Positions 17,588 through 26,108 of a DNA stretch of 64,000 bases are shown here, in pieces. Both the position numbers and the translations under genes were made by a program. The DNA comes from Filimonas sp. (GTDB taxonomy: Bacteria; Bacteroidota; Bacteroidia; Chitinophagales; Chitinophagaceae), in the NCBI GenBank assembly GCA_017306865.1, contig JAFKHH010000027.1:1-64000 (forward strand). The letters run 5' to 3'. Below the pieces are notes generated by a model. It had not been told where the DNA came from. It saw only the letters and a list, made by a program, of their open reading frames with translations, and did no database searches. How positions within the stretch are numbered: the stretch's first letter is position 1; each line of letters begins with the position of its first letter.

Positions 17588-18035
17588 TTTATCCTGTTTA
17601 ATTCTTTCCATCGCAGTTTTTGCACAGCGTTCAAACCTGTGTGACAGACCTATTTTAGCAGACAGGCTGCCTGCATTTTTAAACATTCCGCAGTATTTCG
17701 ATTACATACAGGCTAAACAGTGCCAGGCTACTTCCAAAAAACCTTTATTGATTTACTTTACAGCCAGGCTTAGCGCTAATGCGAAAAAGCTGGAGCAGGT
17801 GCTTGCGGGGGATACCGCCGTTATGCGGCTGCTTAATCACTTCATTATAGTTACCCTTTATGTAGATGACGAACAGGTTGGAGGAAAAAATCTTTTGCTG
17901 GAAGAGCAAAAGTATAGCTGTAAAACACAGCCACAATACATCATAGAATCTTTTCAGGACAAATGGCAGGGCATGATAGGCGACGTTTCAAAAGAAACTT
18001 TTATCAATTTTGTACAGGCGAATGTGCCCAAATAA
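17568..18035 (+). CDS. Secreted thioredoxin-fold protein lacking the CxxC active site
   Basis: 155 residues with a signal peptide (MKSFTLFLSCLILSIAVFAQ). The mature part follows the DsbD C-terminal/thioredoxin-like order: DYIQAKQCQATSKKPLLIYFTA, a helix, VMRLLNHFIIVTLYVDDE, and QPQYIIES. Where such proteins carry a CxxC just after the first core strand, this one has ARLSANAKKLE (residues 66-76), so it cannot do ordinary dithiol exchange. Other cysteines (25, 52, 118) remain. It probably works as a binding or chaperone-like domain in the periplasm. Confidence 0.75.
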   Translation: MKSFTLFLSCLILSIAVFAQRSNLCDRPILADRLPAFLNIPQYFDYIQAKQCQATSKKPLLIYFTARLSANAKKLEQVLAGDTAVMRLLNHFIIVTLYVDDEQVGGKNLLLEEQKYSCKTQPQYIIESFQDKWQGMIGDVSKETFINFVQANVPK

Positions 18036-18082
18036 CGAGCGAATAACCTCTCTCTAGTAGCAACCTCAATCGCGTAATTTCA

Positions 18083-18850
18083 CTAAAACTTCCTGAACAA
18101 ATAATCCCTGTTAAACTTAAAATGCCGGTAGGCATGGCGCATAATAGTTACCAGCGGGTTGCCGGACTCGCGCCAGAAATTACGTTTCATCGTGCTGGGT
18201 TCTTCACTGGAATTCTCCTGTGAAAACAGGCTTTTAAAATCTTCATAGAAGAAGCCTTTGCCTTTTTTTTGTAAAAAAGCCAGCATCATATTGTATTCCG
18301 TCACATCCCCTTTCACCCCTTCAGTATATCTTCCGAATTTTTGTAGAAATTCGCTACGGCGCACATGCGGATGGTCACTATAATAATAGAATTTTTTATA
18401 CCCGGGATACCATAACTTAAAGACCATTTCAGCAAAGCCTTCATTCGCCTTCTTTAGATACGGATATTTAAAGTAAGCATAAAAGCGCACCATATCTACA
18501 TCTGGTCTTTCTGTAAGAATGGACAATGCTTTGGTAAAATGCTCACCAAAAGAAGGATCAGGAACAAAATCCTCCTGCACATACAATGTCAATGGAGACA
18601 GCACTGCATCCTGCCCTTTGTTGATATTATTGCCCAGCCCCTTATTCTTTGGTGTAGTAATAAGGCGAAAAGGATATTGCGATTGCAATTGTTGCAGGTA
18701 CGCCTGGTGCTCAGGTTTACTGCCATCATCAGATACCACAATTTCATTGAAGCTACAGCCGATCTCTTTAAAAGAAGCCAGCAACCGCTCCAGCGATTTA
18801 CTGCGGTTGTAATGTGTAACCAGTAGTGATACTTCGTTGAAATGATACAT
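18083..18850 (-). CDS. Family 2 glycosyltransferase (copy 2 of a tandem pair)
   Basis: 255 residues from the ATG at 18848-18850; an upstream in-frame start would translate repeat sequence. A GT-A core opens with EVSLLVTHYNRSKSLERLL, has VVSDDGSKPEH, a GLGNNINKGQDAV stretch and LYVQEDFVPD, where ED is the metal site. The C-terminal part has YYYSDHPHVRRSEF and FGRYTEGVKGD. The next gene is a close paralogue with the same motifs in the same order, so a tandem duplication is clear. No membrane segment is visible. Confidence 0.85.
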   Translation of the reverse strand: MYHFNEVSLLVTHYNRSKSLERLLASFKEIGCSFNEIVVSDDGSKPEHQAYLQQLQSQYPFRLITTPKNKGLGNNINKGQDAVLSPLTLYVQEDFVPDPSFGEHFTKALSILTERPDVDMVRFYAYFKYPYLKKANEGFAEMVFKLWYPGYKKFYYYSDHPHVRRSEFLQKFGRYTEGVKGDVTEYNMMLAFLQKKGKGFFYEDFKSLFSQENSSEEPSTMKRNFWRESGNPLVTIMRHAYRHFKFNRDYLFRKF

Positions 18851-18851
18851 A

Positions 18852-19013
18852 TAGTGAATTGTCAATGGTGAATAGTGAACGCTACCAAGCCTCCAGACTA
18901 ACACATGACACAATTTTTATTTGAGATTTAAAATTTGAAATTCTTTATTGTTTACGTTCGGCTATTATTCATACTCTCTGCTTATTTCACAATTGACTAT
19001 TCACCATTCACAT
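18852..19013. repeat. Word palindrome between the two paralogous glycosyltransferases
   Basis: The left arm 18852-18880 (GTGAATTGTCAATGGTGAATAG type) and right arm 18985-19013 (TTCACAATTGACTATTCACC) are reverse complements at the word level with words permuted. The right arm contains the TGA stop of the upstream gene and the left arm ends two bases before the start codon of the downstream gene. The spacer holds ATTTGAGATTTAAAATTTGAA words. Confidence 0.75.
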
Positions 19014-19820
19014 CTCTCCTTTCTTCGTCAAATGCTTCGCTGCAAACACATCCCACGACCAGCGTGCGAATTTGGTAACAAGATATCCTGATCGCATCAA
19101 ACGCACAAACGGATTTTTGCTTTGCCGCCAGTCGTTGCGCTCCATCGTACTTGGCTCGTCCGGTGAATTACGCTGATCAAAGAGTTCCGTATAATCATTG
19201 AAAAACAGGCCACGCGCTTTGTAGTGTATAAAGCCCAGGCTCATCCAGTATTCCGTCAGGTCTCCCTTTACGCCTTCTGTATATCGACCGAATTTTTCAA
19301 AGAAATTACTGCGGCGCAAATGCGGGTGATCGCTATAAAAATAAAATTTCAGGTGGTTGGTGTACCACGGCATTTTGTGAAAGATCATTTCAGAATAGCC
19401 TTTACCATACGGCTTCATATACGGATAAGGGAAATAAGCATAGAAGCGCACAATATCCAGCCCTTTATCCTGCTCCATAAAATCAAGTGCATTATCAAAA
19501 TGGACAAGGAATGTATCTTTCGGTACAAAATCTTCCTGCACATACAACGTATAAGGCGTAGTTACAGCATCCTGCCCCTTATTAATGTTATTTCCCAAAC
19601 CTTTATTCTTTGGCGTTGTTATTAAGCGAAAGGTGAACCTGTTCTTAAGTTCTTCCACATATTGCAGATGTTCCGGCTTACTTCCATCGTCAGAGACTAC
19701 AATATCACCAAAAGTACATTGCAGCTCCTGGAAGGCAGCCAGCAGCCGTTCCAGCGATTTGCTCCTGTTGTAATGAGTGATCAGTAAGGTGACTTGTTCA
19801 AAATGTTGGTTACCTGGCAT
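19008..19820 (-). CDS. Family 2 glycosyltransferase (copy 1 of a tandem pair)
   Basis: 270 residues. The core runs VTLLITHYNRSKSLERLL, IVVSDDGSKPEH, GLGNNINKGQDAV, LYVQEDFVPKD, FYFYSDHPHLRRSNF, FGRYTEGVKGD and SPDEPSTMERNDWR. It matches the neighbouring gene motif by motif. It probably transfers a sugar in surface polysaccharide assembly. The stop codon lies inside a dispersed repeat word. The gene is upstream in the pair, so both may share a promoter above 19820. Confidence 0.86.
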   Translation of the reverse strand: MPGNQHFEQVTLLITHYNRSKSLERLLAAFQELQCTFGDIVVSDDGSKPEHLQYVEELKNRFTFRLITTPKNKGLGNNINKGQDAVTTPYTLYVQEDFVPKDTFLVHFDNALDFMEQDKGLDIVRFYAYFPYPYMKPYGKGYSEMIFHKMPWYTNHLKFYFYSDHPHLRRSNFFEKFGRYTEGVKGDLTEYWMSLGFIHYKARGLFFNDYTELFDQRNSPDEPSTMERNDWRQSKNPFVRLMRSGYLVTKFARWSWDVFAAKHLTKKGEM

Positions 19821-20006
19821 GGGACAATGGATGCTTTATCAAATAACAAATTACGTGTTTATATGCTTATTGTTCACATTAAAAGCGATTATTCTTATAT
19901 AAAGCAGTTATGAAAAAACATCTTTGGTTATCTTCGGGCAAATTCAAGATGCCTAAGATTTAAGAGTTGAGGCTTTTAATCTCAAATTTCAAATCCAACC
20001 TGGACT

Positions 20007-21350
20007 ATGCCCAAAATTGCTGAAGTTATTAAGAACAAACATTTCCTTTCCCTTGCCGGCAATGGTATTATGTCCGTCTTTGGCGTTGTTACAGTTGCCA
20101 TCTTATATCATGCGTTATCGCTTACAGAGATTGGTATCTGGGTGTTCTTCCAGTCCACCATTCTCCTGATTGACACATTCCGTTCCGGGTTTTTAACCAC
20201 AGCTTTTATAAAGTTCTATGCAGGTGCAGAAACCAACCGCGCTAATGATGTGCTGGGCTCCGCCTGGTATATTGCACTACTTATCACAGGTGGGTTTATC
20301 GTACTAAACATTCCGGCATTTTTCTTTTTGCCTTCTATACAGAATGCAGGCATTATCCTGTTTGTAAAATGGTTTGCTATAACCTATATCTGCACCCTCC
20401 CGTCCTTTATGGCATCTTGTGTAGTGCAGGCAGAGCAGCGTTTTGATCGCTTGTTATTTATCCGTTTCGTAAGCCAAAGCCTTTTTGTGGGTTGGGTATT
20501 GGTGCTGATCTGGATGCACCAGATCAATTTACAGAATGTGGTATATGCTTACCTTGGCTCTAGTCTTATTACCAGTCTCGTCACTATTATAGCTGGCTTT
20601 GCACGTATAGGCGCATTACGTCGCCGTACTAAGGCGACCATACTGGAACTATATCATTTTGGCAAATACAGTGTTGGCACTACCCTTAGTGCCAACCTGT
20701 TTAGAAGCTCGGATACTTTCATCATCAATTTTATGCTTGGGCCTGCAGCCCTGGCTATTTATAATTTAGGTCAACGCCTGATGGAGATTGTGGAAATACC
20801 ATTGCGCAGTTTTGCAGCAACAGCTATGCCTTCGCTATCCGCAGCCTATAATCAGAACCGGCGCGAAGAAGTGATCTATATCCTGAAGAAATATGTAGGT
20901 ATGATCACCGTAGCATTAATACCTGTAGCGTTGATTGCCGTATTATTGGCAGATGTAGCGATCGGGCTGATTGGTGGCGGCAAATATGTAGGCACGGAAG
21001 CGGCAAACGTCTTCAGGTTGTTTATGACATTTGCATTGCTGTTCCCGGCAGATCGTTTCCTTGCATTAACGCTGGATGTGATCAACCGGCCGAAGGTTAA
21101 CTTCCAAAAGGTATTGATCATGCTGGCTGCAAATATTATCGGAGACGTAGGTGGTATTTATTTATTTAAAAATGTGTACGGCGTAGCCATCACTTCATTC
21201 TTCCCTTACCTCATTGGCGCATTAGTGGGTTACTATGCACTGAGGCAATACGCACCGTTTGGATTTTTCGATATGTATAAATTAGGCTATAAGGAACTGA
21301 AAGAATTGGTATTACCGTATTGGAATCGTTTTAGAAAAAAAGCATCCTGA
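20007..21350 (+). CDS. Polysaccharide flippase (MOP superfamily, Wzx-like)
   Basis: 447 residues with about 12-14 hydrophobic helices, starting MPKIAEVIKNKHFLSLAGNG as is usual for oligosaccharide flippases, with LFRSSDTFIINFMLGPAALAIYN and LGQRLMEIVEIPLRSF in the middle. It should move undecaprenol-linked repeat units across the inner membrane. It is a single gene, divergent from the GT2 pair and followed by a tandem repeat block. Together with the polymerase-like and Wzz-like genes it completes a Wzy-dependent set. Confidence 0.88.
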   Translation: MPKIAEVIKNKHFLSLAGNGIMSVFGVVTVAILYHALSLTEIGIWVFFQSTILLIDTFRSGFLTTAFIKFYAGAETNRANDVLGSAWYIALLITGGFIVLNIPAFFFLPSIQNAGIILFVKWFAITYICTLPSFMASCVVQAEQRFDRLLFIRFVSQSLFVGWVLVLIWMHQINLQNVVYAYLGSSLITSLVTIIAGFARIGALRRRTKATILELYHFGKYSVGTTLSANLFRSSDTFIINFMLGPAALAIYNLGQRLMEIVEIPLRSFAATAMPSLSAAYNQNRREEVIYILKKYVGMITVALIPVALIAVLLADVAIGLIGGGKYVGTEAANVFRLFMTFALLFPADRFLALTLDVINRPKVNFQKVLIMLAANIIGDVGGIYLFKNVYGVAITSFFPYLIGALVGYYALRQYAPFGFFDMYKLGYKELKELVLPYWNRFRKKAS

Positions 21351-21354
21351 TATT

Positions 21355-21650
21355 TCACGCAAAGATAGGCCACCAAGACGCCAAGGCAATAAGGAGCACC
21401 AAGAATCGTCAATCGTGAGCCGGGAATCGTCAATAACGTTTCTCCGCACAACGTTCTAACCCTATAAAGAAGCTTTCAAATACGCAACAGCACCCCAGAA
21501 GCCGCCCGCGGCTTCCCCTATGTACCCTATGTCTCCCTTCGGAGAAAAAGCAATAAATATAGCAAAGTGTGTTACACCTCTGTCCTTAAAGGTTATGTAC
21601 TATATCACCTCAAACTTAGTCGTGCAACCTGCCAATTACCTATGTGTTTA
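21355..21650 (-). repeat. 320-bp structured repeat, tandem copy 1
   Basis: Running on the - strand from TAAACACATAGG to CTTTGCGTG. The internal hairpin is GAAGCCGC-(2)-GCGGCTTC (21498-21515), bracketed by complementary TTCTCCG and CGGAGAA. No open frame is conserved between copies. Period to the next copy is 322 bases. Confidence 0.9.
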
Positions 21651-21656
21651 AAATAT

Positions 21657-21971
21657 CCCACGCAAAGACGCACAAGTATCGCAAAGGTAGGCCACTAAGA
21701 CGCCAAGGCAATAAGGAGCACCAAGAATCGTCAATCGTGAGCCGGGAATCGTCAATAACGTTTCTCCGCACAACGTTCTAACCCTATAAAGAAGCTTTCA
21801 AATACGCAACAGCACCCCAGAAGCCGCCCGCGGCTTCCCCTATGTGCCCTATGTGTCCCTTCGGAGAAAAAGCGATAAACGTAGTACGCTTATTGCACTT
21901 CTAGCCCTAAAAGTTACCAGCCATCCCACATCAAACTTATTGGAGCATGCAGTTAACTACCTATGTGTTTA
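21657..21971 (-). repeat. 320-bp structured repeat, tandem copy 2
   Basis: Same structure, hairpin at 21820-21837. It is nearly identical to copy 3 over its whole length and to copy 1 over the central part. It carries an extra CGCACAAGTATCGCAAAGG word at its end. Confidence 0.9.
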
Positions 21972-21978
21972 ATTTTAA

Positions 21979-22292
21979 TCACGTCAAGCCGCACAAGTAT
22001 CGCAAAGGTAGCCACTAAGACGCCAAGGCAATAAGGTACACCAAGAATCGTCAATCGTGAGCTGGGAATCGTCAATAACGTTTCTCCGCACAACGTTCTA
22101 ACCCTATAAAAAAGCTTTCAAATACGCAACAGTACCCCCAGAAGCCGCCCGCGGCTTCCCCTATGTGCCCTATGTGTCCCTTCGGAGAAAAAGCGATAAA
22201 CGTAGTACGCTTGTTGCACTTCTAACCCTAAAAGTTACCAGCCATCCCACATCAAACTTATTGGAGCATGCAGTTAACTACCTATGTGTTTA
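21979..22292 (-). repeat. 320-bp structured repeat, tandem copy 3
   Basis: Hairpin at 22141-22158. It ends 12 bases before the stop of the convergent acyltransferase gene. The whole 21351-22304 gap consists of these three copies. Confidence 0.9.
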
Positions 22293-22304
22293 CCCCCCCT
22301 TCGC

Positions 22305-23390
22305 TCAAATCTTCTTCTTATACTGAAAGCGCATCTCTACATTTTTATATGTCCATTTAGATACGTAGTAGATCATAATATAGTTTACAATAAAGAGATA
22401 CGCATACGCGCTTGGCTGCATTTTTAGTACGCGGATAAAGACAATATTAAACAGGCTAAGACAAAGCGCATGCGTCATATAGATAGAATAGGAATACATT
22501 CCTATTTTTTTCAGTAATCCCACACGCTTCAGGCCATTGGAGCAAATACCTTTCTCAAAAGAGAAGACGTACACACTTACAAAGAACAATAACACAAACA
22601 GGTATCCATAAGGTTTCAGGTCAAACCCATGATATACCATTAAGATCATGGTAATGATAATAACTACTTCCGCAATGGAAAAAAGCATGGCAGGCTTTTT
22701 ACTCACTACATCATACGTTTTTTGAAAAAAGCTAAGGCACAATGCTCCGGTGAAAAAGCCGATCCAGCCACGTAGGAACCCATAGTCAAAGCTATAAGTC
22801 AGTTTAAAGCCGCCTGTCCAGAAACGAAGCAGTATAAAAGCACCTGCAACAACAGCAGCAAAGCACCAGTTACGCACTTTATACCCATTGGTACGATGCA
22901 GGAGTATTAATAAGATACCGAAAAGTAAATATGCTATCACCTCCGCACTTATGGACCAGCTTGGAATGTTCCAGCTTACATCCGTAACATTTGGCAGCTT
23001 TACAGAGTTCAGCATAAACAGGTTGGAGAAAAAAGTAAACAGGTTATTGTTCGGGTTGTTCAGTTGGTTTATCTGTACACGCCCTACCATACCTTTCTTT
23101 ATAAATTCTATTGCGACAAAAGCAAACAGCATCAGAATATGAAGTGGATACAAACGCCAAAAGCGTTTTTTGTAAAACAGGTTTAGCTGTTGCGGGGAAT
23201 CAATTTTCTGGTAGCTGTAACTAATAACGAAACCACTTAATACAAAAAAGAAATCAACGAACAGGTCGCAGTTGTATATAAAATTGTTTTTGAGGATAAT
23301 CGTATCGGTAAACGCACTGAGATGAAAGAAAACAACCATGCTGGCAAAAATACCTCTGAAAATATCCAGCACTTCAAAGCGATGCTTCAT
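22305..23390 (-). CDS. Acyltransferase 3 family membrane protein (OafA/YrhL type)
   Basis: 361 residues, about 10 membrane helices. It starts RFEVLDIFRGIFASMVVFFHLSAF, which carries the family's RG and conserved His, then LFVDFFFVLSGFVISYSY and RFWRLYPLHI. These proteins O-acylate (often acetylate) polysaccharide or other envelope glycans at the membrane. A role in decorating the polysaccharide made by the surrounding genes is likely. Confidence 0.9.
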   Translation of the reverse strand: MKHRFEVLDIFRGIFASMVVFFHLSAFTDTIILKNNFIYNCDLFVDFFFVLSGFVISYSYQKIDSPQQLNLFYKKRFWRLYPLHILMLFAFVAIEFIKKGMVGRVQINQLNNPNNNLFTFFSNLFMLNSVKLPNVTDVSWNIPSWSISAEVIAYLLFGILLILLHRTNGYKVRNWCFAAVVAGAFILLRFWTGGFKLTYSFDYGFLRGWIGFFTGALCLSFFQKTYDVVSKKPAMLFSIAEVVIIITMILMVYHGFDLKPYGYLFVLLFFVSVYVFSFEKGICSNGLKRVGLLKKIGMYSYSIYMTHALCLSLFNIVFIRVLKMQPSAYAYLFIVNYIMIYYVSKWTYKNVEMRFQYKKKI

Positions 23391-23416
23391 ACGTTTATGA
23401 AATTAGTTAAGTTTTT

Positions 23417-23490
23417 GGTTTCAGCAGTTTCATGGTTTCAACGTTTCAGGTATATCCGGATGAAACAGGTAAACAATGAAACTATGAAAC
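23417..23490. repeat. Word palindrome (GTTTCATGGTTTCA dialect)
   Basis: Arms 23417-23450 (TTTCAGCAGTTTCATGGTTT) and 23461-23490 (GAAACAATGAAACTATGAAA on the + strand) are complementary at the word level. The - strand word GTTTCATAG supplies the stop codon of the SiaB-like gene. Confidence 0.8.
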
Positions 23491-24027
23491 GACTTGTAGT
23501 TTTGCCGTAAATATATTCAACTTCTGCTCAGGTTCGTACTTGTAATGCAGCACATCGGCAGCCCGGCATATAATGATCAGGCCAAGATGTTTCTCCAGCA
23601 GGCTTGCCAGCTCCGGCGCGGGTTCGTTTATATCTTCCACGTAAAAGACCAGCGTATCTTCACTTGCTTTTTTCACAGCCAGGCGGTTCAGATCATCCTC
23701 CCATATAGTCACAGGCTTATAGGTTTGCAAGTTCTGTGGCGGAAACACCAGGCATGCCATCCCATTTTTACTCTTAGGTGTAAAAGGATTGCCTTTATCT
23801 ATTTTAGAAATAAATAATTTATCGTCTTCTATATCTATATTGAATTGCGAATAAGCCTCGCCGGAATGCTTAATGCCATTGGTACACATCTCTATCAGTA
23901 TATACTTACCACGCATCAGCAGTGTACCCAGGTTGCTATTGCCATACAGCCGTTCCAGCAGATAAAACTCCACCTCCTTTAAAAAAGGCAGTAATGCTCC
24001 CGTTTTATTTTTAAAGCTGAATTGCAT
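23482..24027 (-). CDS. SiaB-like serine kinase / anti-sigma-type regulator
   Basis: 181 residues. The stretch ILIEMCTNGIKHSG (43-56) is the N-box of a GHKL ATPase of the anti-sigma/SiaB kind (Glu46, Asn50), and a DDKLFISKIDKGNPF strand-loop follows. I assign it to the SiaB/DUF6272 family. In SiaABCD-type partner switches the kinase phosphorylates a Ser on the STAS partner and the PP2C enzyme removes it; both partners are encoded immediately upstream. It is 5 bases after the STAS gene and last in the operon. The final residues VVS and stop come from a repeat word. Confidence 0.75.
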   Translation of the reverse strand: MQFSFKNKTGALLPFLKEVEFYLLERLYGNSNLGTLLMRGKYILIEMCTNGIKHSGEAYSQFNIDIEDDKLFISKIDKGNPFTPKSKNGMACLVFPPQNLQTYKPVTIWEDDLNRLAVKKASEDTLVFYVEDINEPAPELASLLEKHLGLIIICRAADVLHYKYEPEQKLNIFTAKLQVVS

Positions 24028-24032
24028 GTGTA

Positions 24033-24374
24033 TTATATGCCCAACGTTTGCAGGGCGTCCTGTTCTGATTTATATATTTTGAACACCTTATCCATACGGA
24101 TCAGTTTCAGCAGATCATGAATATCCTTATGCAGCTCCACCAGTACCAGCTCTTCGTTTTTAGCAATCGCATATTTCAGGGAAGAAACCAGCGCGCCTAA
24201 AAAAGAACTGTCCACATACGTTACATTCTTAAAGTCCAGTATTATCCATTTCTTTCCCTTGTCCACCACTTCCGTCATTTCTGTTTTGAAGGAAGGTGCT
24301 ACATCCAGGTTTGCTTCTGCTATAAGAATGCGAGCCAGGAGATAACCATTGCCCGCTATGGTTTCAAGGATCAT
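24033..24374 (-). CDS. STAS-domain anti-sigma factor antagonist-like protein
   Basis: 113 residues from the ATG at 24372-24374, four bases after the phosphatase gene; a longer frame starts inside that gene. The STAS core includes WIILDFKNVTYVDSSFLGAL, with Asp55-Ser56-Ser57 as the expected phosphorylation site, then ELVLVELHKDIHDLLKLIRMDKVF. It should switch partners depending on phosphorylation by the SiaB-like kinase and dephosphorylation by the PP2C protein. The final target is not encoded nearby. Confidence 0.88.
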   Translation of the reverse strand: MILETIAGNGYLLARILIAEANLDVAPSFKTEMTEVVDKGKKWIILDFKNVTYVDSSFLGALVSSLKYAIAKNEELVLVELHKDIHDLLKLIRMDKVFKIYKSEQDALQTLGI

Positions 24375-24378
24375 AAGA

Positions 24379-25527
24379 CTATTTTTTTTCAACAAAAATG
24401 ATACTACTGTCATCAGCCTGCCGGTCGTCGGAAAGCAAGAGTGACAGATGTGTTATAAGAGCTTCGTTGGATTTATTTTCACGTAGCTGATGCAGCATAT
24501 ACTCTTTAAACTCTTCATACGCCGTTTTCTTCCGGCCTGCAACCCCATCTATGTAATCCGTCATACCATCTGTAAAGAGCAATAACCTGTCCCCTGTCTT
24601 CATCTCTATTTCACGCTCCTCGTATGTTACACCGTCAAACATGCCCAGCAACAACCCGGCAGTTTGCAGCTCATGTATGCTTTTATCTGCTGCTTTGTAA
24701 TGCAAGAGAGGCAGATCGCCAGCTCCGGCATACATCAGCTTACCTGTTTGCTGATCTATTGCTACAAGTGAAAGGCCAGACAACACATCATCCAATACAG
24801 CATCTTTACACACACAATCGTTGATCTTTTCCAGTATGCGCGCCGGGGACACTTCATCATCATACACACAAAAACGAACTGCTGCCCGTATGTAGCTTAA
24901 AAAACCGAAGGAGAAAAACCAGGCTTTCCATTTCTTCCCCATCACATCCCCCAGCACCAGGAAAAGATAGCGATCATCCAACTGTATAAAATCTATAAAG
25001 TCGCCACCCGGGTAGTTCTGATAAGCCTTGTGCCAGAAGTCTATTTCAACGCCCTTCATTACAGGCTTGTTTTGTGGTACGGACTTCACATTAATGGCTT
25101 CCGCAGCTTTACGCAACTCTATCAGGGATAGTTCTTCTTTTTTTCTAACTGTTGTCAGCAGGTTTTTCAACTTGGAAACAACAACAGGTATCGCCGTTTC
25201 TTTGTTAATAAAGTCTACAGCCATCAGTTCATCCAGCCCGCGTGTAACAAGGTCCGATCCGCTGTGCGAGGTCAGGAAGACGAAGGGTATATCTTTTGTA
25301 CCCTCCTTTGACATTACTTCCTGCCTGAAGGTAAACCCATTCATACCCGGCATCTCATAGTCTGACAGGATAATGTCGGGCATATCTTCATCCAGCAACC
25401 GCAATGCCTGTGTTGCTGATGCCACAGCTACACAGGTGAAGCCTTCGTTTTCAAAACCAGTCTTCATCAATGCCAGCATCATCGGGCTGTCATCTACAAT
25501 CATTATTTTTTTGGAGGATACGGGCAT
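24379..25527 (-). CDS. Response regulator with PP2C (SpoIIE/RsbU-type) phosphatase output
   Basis: 382 residues. The receiver (1-125) has acidic Asp12/Asp13, phospho-acceptor Asp56 (ILSDYEMPG), Thr86 and Lys109. A short coiled linker leads to a SpoIIE domain (about 155-382) with metal-binding Asp176 (GGDFIDF), Asp194 (LGDVMGK), Asp320 (LLFTDGMTD) and Asp372-373 (DDSSIIF). The expected activity is receiver-gated dephosphorylation of the neighbouring STAS protein. It is followed by the STAS and kinase genes with gaps of 4 and 5 bases, so the operon is compact. Confidence 0.93.
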   Translation of the reverse strand: MPVSSKKIMIVDDSPMMLALMKTGFENEGFTCVAVASATQALRLLDEDMPDIILSDYEMPGMNGFTFRQEVMSKEGTKDIPFVFLTSHSGSDLVTRGLDELMAVDFINKETAIPVVVSKLKNLLTTVRKKEELSLIELRKAAEAINVKSVPQNKPVMKGVEIDFWHKAYQNYPGGDFIDFIQLDDRYLFLVLGDVMGKKWKAWFFSFGFLSYIRAAVRFCVYDDEVSPARILEKINDCVCKDAVLDDVLSGLSLVAIDQQTGKLMYAGAGDLPLLHYKAADKSIHELQTAGLLLGMFDGVTYEEREIEMKTGDRLLLFTDGMTDYIDGVAGRKKTAYEEFKEYMLHQLRENKSNEALITHLSLLLSDDRQADDSSIIFVEKK

Positions 25528-25530
25528 ATG

Positions 25531-26055
25531 TTATCGCTCACGTTTATGCTTGACAAAAGAATTAATAATTAAATATACGCCGGTTAACACTATCGCCAGT
25601 GCAATCAGGTCCATTAATGTAACACCGTCATCATTATTAAAGTAAAAAATAGTGAACATTTCAAAATATGGCGGCGCCGGCATAATGATCATGGCAAAGC
25701 CCAGCGTAACCATAACCATTCCCAACAAGCCCATCACAACATTTTTTGCCCGGTGCTTTTTTACATAATCACGCGATATGCGGCTATTTACAGGTTTCTC
25801 CTCCAGCAATACGGCAAGATTATTCAGCATTTCATCCCGCGTCAGCGCCTGGTTATCCATAGCACTATACGCATTCAGGTTGTTGTTGTCAAACGCGGCA
25901 TTGATCTTTTTACGGTACTCCTCTATCTTCCTGCTGTCAAGATCAATCTCCGACAATAGTTTGATCAGTTCATCCAGCTTACGGTTAATGTCTTCTTCCC
26001 GTGCTGTATGCGCTGCGCCGTACATTTGTTTTTCACTATCTTGCTTTCTGGACAA
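25531..26055 (-). CDS. Coiled-coil membrane protein, first gene of the partner-switch operon
   Basis: 174 residues. The N-terminal 95 are polar and helical (REEDINRKLDELIKLLSEID), followed by two membrane helices (about 107-128 and 148-165) and a basic tail KHKRER. It is three bases upstream of the phosphatase gene. I recognise no family. A membrane input or anchor for the phosphatase module is a reasonable inference. Confidence 0.75.
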   Translation of the reverse strand: MSRKQDSEKQMYGAAHTAREEDINRKLDELIKLLSEIDLDSRKIEEYRKKINAAFDNNNLNAYSAMDNQALTRDEMLNNLAVLLEEKPVNSRISRDYVKKHRAKNVVMGLLGMVMVTLGFAMIIMPAPPYFEMFTIFYFNNDDGVTLMDLIALAIVLTGVYLIINSFVKHKRER

Positions 26056-26108
26056 GTTTAGATATTTTCACTTTTGGGATTTACAGCCATTAAGAAAAAC
26101 AGTAATGA

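Noticed and set aside
21355-22292. CRISPR array
   Set aside because: The direct repeats are about 320 bases long with no unique spacers and no cas genes nearby.
21355-22292. Insertion sequence with a transposase
   Set aside because: No frame encodes a transposase and no terminal inverted repeats are seen at the copy ends.
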